From: CADEED01 sp035995425
Lineage (GTDB): Bacteria; Pseudomonadota; Gammaproteobacteria; Steroidobacterales; Steroidobacteraceae
Length of the DNA stretch: 64,000 nt
Direction of reading: 5' to 3'
Assembly (NCBI GenBank): GCA_035995425.1
Contig: DASYKM010000016.1
Span: 9,406 to 73,405 of the forward strand
Part shown: positions 26,263 through 34,421 of the stretch, piece after piece
How positions within the stretch are numbered: the first letter of the stretch is position 1
How the letters are laid out: every line of letters starts with the position of its first letter
Program-made: the position numbers and the translations under genes
The notes under the pieces: model-generated
What the model was told of the DNA's origin: nothing
Seen by the model: the letters and a program-made list of their open reading frames with translations, nothing else
Databases searched by the model: none

Positions 26263-28395
26263 CTACTTTTCCACCAGCTCGAGACCGCCGATCACCCAGA
26301 TGGGATCCACCTTGGCGCGTGTGAACATGAAACAGAGGTCGTGCTTGCCGTCCTGGTGGTCGACCAGGATGGGCGGCAACGCCGTGAGCCCGTTGTTGGA
26401 CACCGCCGGCTCGAGCGGTGCGCTCGCGAGCAGCGGGCCGTTGCAGCCATCCACGTGGACCAGCAGCTCGCCCTCCTTCGTGGTCGGCTTGGCGAGCGGA
26501 ATCTTCGCGGCGTCTTCGCCAATCTGGAAATTGAATGGAATCTGCCCGACGGTGGCGCGGATCGATTTGACCCTGGTCAGCTCCGCGTCGCGCCACAGCC
26601 AGCAGGGATTGGAGATGTTCACCAGGAACACGGCGCGCTCGCCGTTGAGCGGCGCATCGTCTTCGAGCGACAGCAGGTAGCCATCGCCGCATTGCTCGAG
26701 ATCGTGACTCACGCGTCGGCGCGGACCCGGCACCACCGGGGTTTCGCGCGCGTAGCCGATGCCGAGCGTGGCGTAGCGCTGCAGTTGCCGCTCCAGCCGA
26801 TTCTGGAAGTCGTCCCAGTTGATGCGCTTGGGCTGCGACCAGGCCACTTCGGCGAGCGCGGCGGTGCGCGGATAGGCCATGTAGGTCACGCGTTCCTCGG
26901 AGCGCATGAACTCCGCCCAGAGGTTGGCCTGCAGGCCGAGAATGTGTTTGCGCTGCTCGGGTGCGATCGAGGCGGGCTCCGGATCGAATAGATAGACGCC
27001 CTTGAGCGACAGCGTGTTGCTGCGGCCGGGGGAGATGTCGCCCGCGCTCTGCCAGTGATCGAAATACAGATCCGGCGCCGGCGACAGCACGGTGTCGTGA
27101 CCGGCCTTGGCCGCGGCGATGGCGCCATCGATGCCCCGCCACGACATGACGCTGGCATTGGGCGCGAGACCACCTTCGAGGATCTCGTCCCAGCCGATGA
27201 TCTTGCGGCCCTTGGAGTTCACGAATTTTTCGATGCGCTGGATGAAGTAGCTCTGCAGCGCGTGTTCGTCTTTCACGCCGAGCGCTTTCATGCGCGCCTG
27301 GATTTTGGCCGAGGCATGCCACTCGTCTTTCTTCGCTTCATCGCCGCCGACGTGAATGTACTCACTCGGGAACAGCTGCATGGTTTCGGTGAGCACGTCT
27401 TCGAGAAAGCCGAAGGTCGCGTCATCGATGTTGAACAGCGTGGGATAGATGCCCCAATCGGCCGGCACCGCTTTCGGCGGGTTGTTGGTGACACCGAGCT
27501 GTGGATAGGCAACGACCGCCGCGCTGGCGTGGCCCGGCATCTCGATCTCCGGCAGCACGGTGACGTGCCGCGCGGCCGCGTGCGCCACGATGTCGCGAAC
27601 CTGGTCCTGGGTATAGAAGCCACCGTACTGGCGCGGCTTGCCAGTCTTCGGATCGATGTCCGCACGCGGCGCGGCGCCGGCCGGTACGCGCCACGCACCC
27701 ACCGAAGTCAGCTTCGGATACTTCTTTATCTCCAGCCGCCAGCCCTGGTCGTCGACCAGGTGCCAGTGCAGTACGTTGAGCTTGTGCAGCGCCATCCAGT
27801 CGATGAATTGTTTGACGTACTCCGGGGACTGAAAGTGCCGCGCCGAATCGAGCATGAGGCCGCGCCAGGCGAAACGCGGTGCGTCGGTGATCTTGAGCGC
27901 CGGCAGATCGACGGACAGACCCTGCATCGGTTTCACGGTGATGAGCTGCCACAGTGTGACGGCACCATAGAAGAGTCCGGCCGGCGTGCGCGCGGTGACG
28001 GTGACGCTCTTGGGCGCAACCTCGAGCACATAGCCTTCCGTGCCCAGATCTTTCGTGGCGCCGGCCTGATCGGCGGCGAGCACGAAAGCGATGCTTCCCG
28101 ATGCCGGCGAACCCTCGCGCGGTTTTTCGAAAGCCAGGTCGCTGCGCTGCTGCTTGATGAGCTCGACGAAATATTCGGCGGTGGCGCCCGCGCCTTCGCC
28201 GCCCGAATAAAGAATGTCGGTGGGCGCTTCGACGCGGAAGTTTCCCACCGCCCCGCTGATGTCACTCGGCGCGGGAATCAATCCGGTGAACGGCACCTTG
28301 AGCCGCGCCGGCTTCGGAGCCGCGGCATCCTTGCCGCACGCGCCCACCAGCGCGAACACGGAACAGAGTGCAATGCGAAAGATCTGGTTCGTCAT
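26263..28395 (-). CDS. Beta-N-acetylhexosaminidase, GH20, lipoprotein
   Basis: This 710-residue protein has a lipoprotein signal (MTNQIFRIALCSVFALVGAC|GK). A GH20b-type N-terminal domain precedes a GH20 barrel starting ...RFAWRGLMLDSARHF. Family motifs are HKLNVLHWHLVDDQGWRLEI and the catalytic Asp-Glu pair in IHVGGDEAKKDEW, which supports substrate-assisted hydrolysis. A ~140-residue C-terminal domain follows the barrel. It releases GlcNAc from chitooligosaccharides in the periplasm or at the outer membrane. The gene sits between the TonB receptor and the PTS genes, only three bases from the latter, so uptake, hydrolysis and phosphorylation are encoded as one unit. Confidence 0.94.
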   Translation of the reverse strand: MTNQIFRIALCSVFALVGACGKDAAAPKPARLKVPFTGLIPAPSDISGAVGNFRVEAPTDILYSGGEGAGATAEYFVELIKQQRSDLAFEKPREGSPASGSIAFVLAADQAGATKDLGTEGYVLEVAPKSVTVTARTPAGLFYGAVTLWQLITVKPMQGLSVDLPALKITDAPRFAWRGLMLDSARHFQSPEYVKQFIDWMALHKLNVLHWHLVDDQGWRLEIKKYPKLTSVGAWRVPAGAAPRADIDPKTGKPRQYGGFYTQDQVRDIVAHAAARHVTVLPEIEMPGHASAAVVAYPQLGVTNNPPKAVPADWGIYPTLFNIDDATFGFLEDVLTETMQLFPSEYIHVGGDEAKKDEWHASAKIQARMKALGVKDEHALQSYFIQRIEKFVNSKGRKIIGWDEILEGGLAPNASVMSWRGIDGAIAAAKAGHDTVLSPAPDLYFDHWQSAGDISPGRSNTLSLKGVYLFDPEPASIAPEQRKHILGLQANLWAEFMRSEERVTYMAYPRTAALAEVAWSQPKRINWDDFQNRLERQLQRYATLGIGYARETPVVPGPRRRVSHDLEQCGDGYLLSLEDDAPLNGERAVFLVNISNPCWLWRDAELTRVKSIRATVGQIPFNFQIGEDAAKIPLAKPTTKEGELLVHVDGCNGPLLASAPLEPAVSNNGLTALPPILVDHQDGKHDLCFMFTRAKVDPIWVIGGLELVEK

Positions 28396-28529
28396 GGTCT
28401 GCTTGCCCCCGAAAGCTCAGCCGTAGCGGAAAAGCTGAATCCTGCCTGATATACGCGCGCAAGCAACTCGCGATGCGCGGGCAAGCGCGGCGTGCGGATA
28501 CGAGGATCGGCTGTGTTCGGCGCGGAAGA

Positions 28530-28555
28530 CCCGCAGCCCCGGAAGGGACTGCGGG
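28530..28555 (-). other. Strong hairpin between the TonB receptor and hexosaminidase genes
   Basis: An 11-bp stem with one mismatch (28530-28540 with 28545-28555) closes a 4-base loop, a few bases downstream of the receptor stop on the minus strand. No T-run follows, so it is more likely a 3'-stabilising or partial-termination hairpin that sets receptor mRNA above the downstream genes. Nothing else is evident in the gap 28396-28563. Confidence 0.5.
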
Positions 28556-28563
28556 GTGTTCGA

Positions 28564-31251
28564 TCAGAACTTGAAGCGAAGGTTGAGATAGAACTGGCGG
28601 CCGTTGTTATAGAACGCGGTGGGGGCCGTGGCACTCTGGTAGTAAGTCAGAGTCGGGCTGTTGAGGTTCAACGCGTCCAGGCTGACATTGATCCACTCGG
28701 TCGGCTTGTAGTTGAGCGCCAGCGACACAGTCCCGAAATCGTCCTGGTAGTACGGGTTGGTGCCCGACAGGCCGATCAGGAACTTGGTGCGATAGGAGTA
28801 TGTCGCACGCGCGCTGAACTTCTCGTTCTCGAAATACGCGCCCACGTTGTAGGTGTCCTTCGAGGTGCCCACCAGATTGTTGCTGCCGTCCGCCCAGGTG
28901 TGCGCCGTCTTGCCATCCGCGAAGGTGTAGTTGGCGTTGACGCCAAACGATTCGCCGATCGGCTGCTCGTACACCAGCTCCAGGCCCGTCACTGAGCCGT
29001 TGGAGTTGACCGGAACGGAGACGAGATAGGTCTCGAGCTGATTGGTCAGCTCGCTGAACAGCTGCCGGTTCTCGGTGCCGAAGGCGACGTAGTCCTTCAG
29101 ATCCATCGAAAACGCCCCGATGGACAGCAATCCGCGCGGCATGAAATACCACTCGAGGTTGCCATCGAAGTTGGTGGACATCACCGGCTTCAGGTTCGGA
29201 TTGCCGCCGCCGCCGGTCCTGTTCAGATCCGAGCCCCAGCTGGAAGCGCCCAGTGCCGAATAGTCCGGCAGAGTCATGGTCTGCGAAGCCGCGAAGCGGA
29301 ACACCACATCGTCGGCCATGTGGAACTTCAGATTCGCACTCGGCAGCACCTTGCTGTGCTTGTTGTTGGTGTTCTGGTAGATCCAGTTGCCGAAGAGGCT
29401 GCTGACGTCCGCATTCGCCGCGGACGCAACCGCCTGGTAGGAATTGATCTCCTGATCGATGTCGACGTAGCGCGCGCCGACGTTGCCGCTCCATTCCTCG
29501 CCGCCGAAGTTCGCCTGCACGTAGGCGGCCAGATTCTTCTCAGCCACCTTCCATTCACCACCGTAGTTGTGACGACCGGTCGCGCCGTCGTTGTTCGACA
29601 GCCAGGTGGAGTTGGCCAGGATCGACTCGCGCAGCGCGTTCGGGGTGAAGTACCACAGGGCGCGCGGGAACGTGCCATCGATGCTGCCGGCGAAGTCGCT
29701 CGGGTAGGCAGCGATCTGGCCAGTTTGCAGATCGGACCAGATGTCCCCGGGGCTCGCGCCTTCCGGCGACTGGGTTTCACGCTCGTGGTCGGCGTAACGG
29801 GCACCGAAGTCGAGCGACGTCAGGGCACCGGTGTCGAGGTTCTTGCTGAAATCCAGGGTGATCCAGTCTTCACTATCTATGGCGGTGACTTCCTGGTTGC
29901 CCCAGGTCCCGAAACCGGTCACGCCGGTCGGAGTGCTATCGCCACCTACGGTCCAATCCAGTGGCGAGCTGGTGCCATGACTGGTCCAGCTGGCGCCGCC
30001 GCCGCGGTTCGTGGTCACTTCGGCAATGAACTGGCGCTCCGTCGAGCCTTTGCCCTCGGTCGTTCCCACCTGGAACTTCGAGCTCAATGTGTCATTGATC
30101 TTCCAGTCTGCATCGAAGGTGATGTAGTTGCTCTTCGCCGTGGCTTCACGGGAAATCATGTCGTAGACCGCGTAGTCCTGGCCGGCCACGCCTGCATACG
30201 TCGCGCTGGTCAGCACACCATTCTCGACCGTGTATCCCGGCTGCGGCGCCTGGGCGCGTGCAAAGTTACCGCCCCACAGCATGAAATTGCGGTTGTAGTT
30301 GTTGGCGTCCATGTCCGAGAGGAAGCCGCTCAATCCCAAGGTCAGGTTGTCTGAAGGTTTGAATTGCACTTCCAGCAAGCCGCCCCTGCGATCGCGGACC
30401 TGTTCGAACAGCGTCGCACCGATGAGGCCAGGTGCCTGCACGCCCACCAGGTCCGGATTCGTGGCAGCGACCGGATCGCCGGCTCCGATCGTGAAGAAGC
30501 CGCCCGGAATCTCCTGCGCATCGCGGCGCAGTGAACGCTCTTCCTTGAAGACCTGCAGCAACACGCCGAAGGTACCGTCCTCGTTCTTGTAGTTGAGCAG
30601 TCCCGACAGCTGCGGATCATAGGAATCAGCCTGGTCGGAATACACGCTGCCGAGCGAAGCCTCGACGGTCAGCGATTTGTCGAATTGAAACGGCTTGCGC
30701 GTGAGGATGTTGACGGTGCCGGTGGTGCCACCTTCCTGCAAACTGGCGTGTGCGGACTTGTTGACTTCCACCGAGTTGACCAGCTCAGACGGTAGCAGCG
30801 TGTAGCTGACGCTGCGCCCGACGTTGTTGCCCTGGCTCAGCACGAACCAGTCAGCCGAACCGACGCTGTGGCCGTTGATGAGCGTCTGGGTCAGGCTCGG
30901 GCTGGTACCACGCAGACTGACGCGATCGGATTCGTCGAAGCCGCCTTCATCGGCGCTGGACGAGCTGATGTTCACGCCGGGCAGGCCTCGCAGAGCGTCG
31001 GCCACGTTGTGTGCCGGAAGCTTGCCGACGTCTTCGGCCGTCACGACTTCCAGGCGCGCGTCGGCATTGCGCTTGACGTCGAGCGATTGCTGGAGACTCG
31101 CGCGGATGCCCGAGACGATGACTTCGTCGAGTTCCTCGACATCAGCAGCTGAGTTGGCTGAAGCAGCCGTGGCCGTCTGGGCCGCTGCGGACTGGTGATA
31201 CAAGGCGAACGCTACCGCCGTACCGATCAAGGTTGATCGTGTGATGTTCAT
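28564..31251 (-). CDS. TonB-dependent receptor of the chitooligosaccharide/GlcNAc locus
   Basis: The start is the ATG at 31251, with GGAG six bases upstream; the longer frame to 31344 lacks a signal and is rejected. The 895-residue protein has a signal peptide (MNITRSTLIGTAVAFALYHQSAAAQ), a TonB box-like stretch (ELDEVIVSGIR), and a plug domain (DVGKLPAHNVADALRGLPGV; VSLRGTSPSLTQTLINGHSV; GGTTGTVNILTRKPF). A large barrel ends in RQFYLNLRFKF, the expected terminal Phe. It imports substrate across the outer membrane using TonB-ExbBD. Neighbouring GH20, PTS and nag genes and a shared divergent control region make chitooligosaccharides or GlcNAc the likely ligand. Confidence 0.92.
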   Translation of the reverse strand: MNITRSTLIGTAVAFALYHQSAAAQTATAASANSAADVEELDEVIVSGIRASLQQSLDVKRNADARLEVVTAEDVGKLPAHNVADALRGLPGVNISSSSADEGGFDESDRVSLRGTSPSLTQTLINGHSVGSADWFVLSQGNNVGRSVSYTLLPSELVNSVEVNKSAHASLQEGGTTGTVNILTRKPFQFDKSLTVEASLGSVYSDQADSYDPQLSGLLNYKNEDGTFGVLLQVFKEERSLRRDAQEIPGGFFTIGAGDPVAATNPDLVGVQAPGLIGATLFEQVRDRRGGLLEVQFKPSDNLTLGLSGFLSDMDANNYNRNFMLWGGNFARAQAPQPGYTVENGVLTSATYAGVAGQDYAVYDMISREATAKSNYITFDADWKINDTLSSKFQVGTTEGKGSTERQFIAEVTTNRGGGASWTSHGTSSPLDWTVGGDSTPTGVTGFGTWGNQEVTAIDSEDWITLDFSKNLDTGALTSLDFGARYADHERETQSPEGASPGDIWSDLQTGQIAAYPSDFAGSIDGTFPRALWYFTPNALRESILANSTWLSNNDGATGRHNYGGEWKVAEKNLAAYVQANFGGEEWSGNVGARYVDIDQEINSYQAVASAANADVSSLFGNWIYQNTNNKHSKVLPSANLKFHMADDVVFRFAASQTMTLPDYSALGASSWGSDLNRTGGGGNPNLKPVMSTNFDGNLEWYFMPRGLLSIGAFSMDLKDYVAFGTENRQLFSELTNQLETYLVSVPVNSNGSVTGLELVYEQPIGESFGVNANYTFADGKTAHTWADGSNNLVGTSKDTYNVGAYFENEKFSARATYSYRTKFLIGLSGTNPYYQDDFGTVSLALNYKPTEWINVSLDALNLNSPTLTYYQSATAPTAFYNNGRQFYLNLRFKF

Positions 31252-31282
31252 AGAGACTCCTATCCCCTGCTGTTTTGTGTGC

Positions 31283-31425
31283 GGACCAATTAGAGGCCAA
31301 TATAGTACCAATCGAATTGAGAAAACCAGTCCCTTGCGTACCAATTTCGCTACTTTCGTCTATTCACCGAAGAACTCTTGTCCCATTTGTGGTGAAGAAG
31401 AAGCAGATTGGTATTGCATTGGTCA
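31283..31425. promoter_or_regulatory. Divergent nag control region with five ACCAAT-type half-sites
   Basis: The 221-bp gap between the receptor and gntR starts holds three same-direction half-sites, GGACCAAT (31283-31290), GTACCAAT (31305-31312) and GTACCAAT (31338-31345), and two reverse copies, ATTGGTAT (31407-31414) and ATTGGTCA (31418-31425). The first three are 22 and 33 bp apart, close to whole helical turns. Regulators of the GntR/HutC NagQ-YvoA type bind TGGT...ACCA-like inverted sites, so these are probably operators of the adjacent regulator. A TATATT at 31301-31306 (minus strand) could be the receptor -10 box, overlapped by a half-site. Confidence 0.6.
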
Positions 31426-31472
31426 TATGCAGATGGCATGGTTGCGTCGGAAATTTGCAGGGGGAGAAGGAC

Positions 31473-32216
31473 TTGGCATCACTGACGCAGTTACTGGCAC
31501 CACTCGATGAATCGAGCGATCAGCCGCTCTATCAACAACTACAACGCGCGCTGCGATCCGCGATCGAAACCGGTGTCGTCGGCCCCGACGACGCATTGCC
31601 ACCCGAACGCGATCTCGCCGAGATGCTTTCCGTATCGCGAATCACCGTGCGCAAGGCCATCGACGAACTCGTCGAAGAAGGCCTGCTGGTGCGCAAGCAG
31701 GGCTCGGGCACCTTCGTCAGCAACCGGGTCGAGAAGAATTTCGCGAAGCTCACCTCGTTCTCCGAAGACATGCGTGCGCGCGGTCGCGAGCCGCGCAGCG
31801 TCTGGATCAACAAGGCGTCCGGCACGGTCACTCCCGAAGAATCGCTGACGCTGCGGTCGAGCCCCGGGACGCCGGTGTTCCGCTTCCATCGCATCCGCTA
31901 CGCCGACGACGCACCGATGGCGCTCGAATACGCGACCGTTCTCAGCAGCTGCCTGCCTTCGGTCGACGCGGTCGAGACTTCGCTGTACGAGGCCCTCGAG
32001 GTCACCGGCAACCGGCCGGTGCGCGCGCTGCAACGCCTGCGCGCGGTGCTGCTCACGGCCGAGCAGGCCAAGCTGCTCAAGGCCAAGGAGAGCGACGCCG
32101 GGTTGTTAGTGGCGCGCGTCGGCTACTTGAAGGACGGCCGCGCGGTCGAGTTCTCGCAGTCTTACTACCGCGGCGACATTTACGATTTCGTGGCGGAGCT
32201 CAGCGCCTCATCGTGA
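31473..32216 (+). CDS. GntR-family (HutC/NagQ-type) transcriptional regulator
   Basis: The frame runs back to 31275, but the upstream part is the operator region. I place the start at TTG 31473, after GGGGGAGAAGGA, giving the usual ~247 residues. The N-terminal winged helix is clear (PLYQQLQRALRSAIETG, LPPERDLAEMLSVSRITVRKA, GLLVRKQGSGTFV). It is followed by a UTRA/HutC ligand domain (TSFSEDMRARGREPRS, VEFSQSYYRGDIYDFVAEL). Homologues repress GlcNAc genes and are released by GlcNAc-6-P or GlcN-6-P. Its stop overlaps the nagB-II start (GTGA), and it should control both its own operon and the divergent receptor/GH20/PTS genes. Confidence 0.9.
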   Translation: MASLTQLLAPLDESSDQPLYQQLQRALRSAIETGVVGPDDALPPERDLAEMLSVSRITVRKAIDELVEEGLLVRKQGSGTFVSNRVEKNFAKLTSFSEDMRARGREPRSVWINKASGTVTPEESLTLRSSPGTPVFRFHRIRYADDAPMALEYATVLSSCLPSVDAVETSLYEALEVTGNRPVRALQRLRAVLLTAEQAKLLKAKESDAGLLVARVGYLKDGRAVEFSQSYYRGDIYDFVAELSASS

Positions 32217-33235
32217 ACCCGACCCGCATGTTCCTCGAGGCGGCCGACAGCGCGCGCGTCGTCGGCACGCAGCTCGCGCAGAACGCGCCGCTGCTGCGTG
32301 AGCTCGGCGCGCGGCTTCGTGCGGAGCAGCCGCGCGCCGTGGTGACCTGCGCCCGGGGCAGCTCGGATCACGCCGCGACCTACGCCAAGTACCTCATCGA
32401 ATCGCACACCCATGTGCTCACCTCCTCGGCCGCGCCATCGGTGAGCTCGATCTATGAATCGCCGGCGGATCTCGATGACGTGCTGTTCATCGTGATATCG
32501 CAGTCGGGCAAGAGCCCCGACCTGCTCGCCGCCGCGCGCAACGCCAAGGAAGGCGGTGCGGTGACGATCGCCTTGTGCAACACACCGGACTCGCCGCTCA
32601 TGCAGCTGGTCGATGTCGCCGTGCCCCTGCACGCCGGGCCCGAGACCAGCGTGGCCGCCACCAAGTCGTACATCGCCTCGCTGGCCTGCATCGCGCAGCT
32701 GGTGGCGAACTGGACCGAAGACCGAAGATTGTTAGCCGTGCTGCCGCAGCTTCCGGAGCTGCTGGCGCGCGCGTGGAGCTGCGACTGGTCGAAGGCGGTC
32801 GAAACCCTGCGCGACGCGGTGAACCTGTTCGTGGTGGCACGCGGATATGGCCTGGGCGTGGCGCAGGAAGCCGCGCTCAAGCTCAAGGAAACCTGCGGCC
32901 TGCATGCCGAAGCGTTCAGTTCCGCCGAGGTCAAGCACGGCCCGATGGCGCTGGTGCGCACGGCGTTTCCGGTGCTCATGTTCACGCAGCGCGATGACAC
33001 GCGCGCCGGCATCGCCGAGCTCGCCGCTGAATTCGCCGCGCGCGGCGCGCAAGTGTTGCTGGCCGGCGCCGAAGCGCGCGGCGCGACCTCGCTGCCCATC
33101 ATCGAGGCGCACCCGGTGGTCGAGCCGCTGCTGACCATCCAGTCTTTCTACGCCATGGCCAACGCGCTGGCGTTGGCGCGCGGGCTCGATCCCGATCGCC
33201 CGCCGCATCTCAACAAAGTGACCGAGACCGTCTGA
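32213..33235 (+). CDS. SIS-domain glucosamine-6-phosphate deaminase (NagB-II type)
   Basis: The 340-residue protein starts at a GTG overlapping the gntR stop. It has two SIS domains like the isomerase half of GlmS: VVTCARGSSDHAATYAKY, VISQSGKSPDLL and ETSVAATKSY in the first; VVARGYGLGVAQEAALKLKE, EAFSSAEVKHGPMAL and PHLNKVTETV in the second. It lacks the glutaminase domain, which distinguishes it from GlmS (about 600 residues). In nag operons this family converts GlcN-6-P to fructose-6-P and ammonia, replacing classical NagB. Placement between nagQ-type gntR and nagA supports that role. Confidence 0.92.
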   Translation: MNPTRMFLEAADSARVVGTQLAQNAPLLRELGARLRAEQPRAVVTCARGSSDHAATYAKYLIESHTHVLTSSAAPSVSSIYESPADLDDVLFIVISQSGKSPDLLAAARNAKEGGAVTIALCNTPDSPLMQLVDVAVPLHAGPETSVAATKSYIASLACIAQLVANWTEDRRLLAVLPQLPELLARAWSCDWSKAVETLRDAVNLFVVARGYGLGVAQEAALKLKETCGLHAEAFSSAEVKHGPMALVRTAFPVLMFTQRDDTRAGIAELAAEFAARGAQVLLAGAEARGATSLPIIEAHPVVEPLLTIQSFYAMANALALARGLDPDRPPHLNKVTETV

Positions 33236-34371
33236 TGCTGCTGGCATTCAGGAATGGACGAATGCTCACCGGCGCCGGCATCGAAAGCGGCCGAACCTTG
33301 CTGGTGCGCGACGGCCGCATCGAAGCGGTGGTCAATGCGCGCGAAGTCATCGGCTCCGATCGCAGCATCGATCTGAACGGCCAGCTCCTGGTGCCGGGCT
33401 TCATCGACACGCAGGTGAACGGCGGCGGCGGAGTGCTGTTCAACGACGATCCCACGGTCGAGAGCATCGCCGCGATCGGCCGCGCGCATCGCCGGTTCGG
33501 CACCACCGGCTTCCTGCCGACACTGATCAGCGATGATCTTTCGGTGGTCGCGCGCGCCATCGAGGCAGTCCGCCAGGCCATCGCCCGCGGCGTGCCCGGG
33601 GTGCTCGGCATACACATCGAAGGTCCGTTCCTCAGCGAAGAGCGCCGCGGCGTGCACGACGCGAGCAAGCTGCGCACGCTGGATGGGGACGCGGTGCAGC
33701 TGCTATCTACTCCGACCGGCGGCGTGACCATGGTGACACTGGCGCCCGAGCGCACCACGCCCGCGATCATCCGCGCGCTCGACGCCGCGGGGGTGATCGT
33801 GTCCGCCGGCCACACCAATGCGACATTCGATGAGCTGCAGCCGGCGCTCGCCGCCGGCGTGCGCGGCTTCACGCACCTGTTCAATGCCATGTCTCAGCTC
33901 GGGAATCGGGATCCGGGCGCCGTCGGCGCCGCGCTGGCGCACGCCGATAGTTGGGCCGGTCTCATCGTCGACGGGCACCACGTTCACCCGGAGGTGTTGA
34001 AGATCGCGCTGCGCGCCAAGAGGCATGACCGGTTCATGCTGGTCAGCGACGCCATGCCGAGCGTCGGCGCGGACGTGAAGGAATTCCGGATCCAGGGCCG
34101 CCTGATCACCGTCGACGGCGACAAGATCGTCGACGACGAGGGCCGCCTGGCCGGCGCGCATCTCGACATGGCGGGCGCGGTGCGCAATGCGGTGGACTTG
34201 TTAGGGCTGTCGCTGCCCGAGGCCGTGGGCATGGCCAGCGCGTCGCCGGCGGAGTTCCTGAAACTGGGCGGCGAGATGGGCTACCTCGCGCCGGGCCGGC
34301 GCGCGAACCTGCTGCTGGTCGATGAAACCGTCACGGTTCTGCGGAGCTGGATCGACGGTCGCGAGGCATAA
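33235..34371 (+). CDS. nagA: N-acetylglucosamine-6-phosphate deacetylase
   Basis: The 378-residue protein overlaps the preceding stop by one base (TGATG). It has the amidohydrolase pattern of NagA: GFIDTQVNGGGGVLFNDD, IHIEGPFLSEERRGVHD (metal-binding Glu), VSAGHTNATFDEL and FTHLFNAMSQL (His ligands), DGHHVHPEVL, and LVSDAMPSVG (catalytic Asp). It removes acetate from GlcNAc-6-P made by the PTS, feeding GlcN-6-P to the adjacent deaminase. With nagE, the EI fusion and the deaminase the path from GlcNAc to fructose-6-P is complete. Confidence 0.95.
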   Translation: MLLAFRNGRMLTGAGIESGRTLLVRDGRIEAVVNAREVIGSDRSIDLNGQLLVPGFIDTQVNGGGGVLFNDDPTVESIAAIGRAHRRFGTTGFLPTLISDDLSVVARAIEAVRQAIARGVPGVLGIHIEGPFLSEERRGVHDASKLRTLDGDAVQLLSTPTGGVTMVTLAPERTTPAIIRALDAAGVIVSAGHTNATFDELQPALAAGVRGFTHLFNAMSQLGNRDPGAVGAALAHADSWAGLIVDGHHVHPEVLKIALRAKRHDRFMLVSDAMPSVGADVKEFRIQGRLITVDGDKIVDDEGRLAGAHLDMAGAVRNAVDLLGLSLPEAVGMASASPAEFLKLGGEMGYLAPGRRANLLLVDETVTVLRSWIDGREA

Positions 34372-34375
34372 AAAA

Positions 34376-34399
34376 CGGAGCGACCCGGCGGTCGCCCCG
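34376..34399 (-). terminator. Terminator between nagA and the convergent TonB receptor
   Basis: A stem of 6 bp plus 3 bp interrupted by one mismatch (34376-34385 with 34390-34399) has a 4-base loop. On the minus strand it is followed by a run of T (complement of AAAAA at 34371-34375), so it best terminates the receptor gene ending at 34422. It may also slow the plus-strand nag transcript. Confidence 0.75.
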
Positions 34400-34421
34400 A
34401 TTTCACGCCACGAACTTCTTG

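Noticed and set aside
31275..31472. Longer N-terminus for the GntR regulator
   Set aside because: The extra 66 codons cover operator half-sites, and a TTG with a strong RBS at 31473 gives the standard family length.
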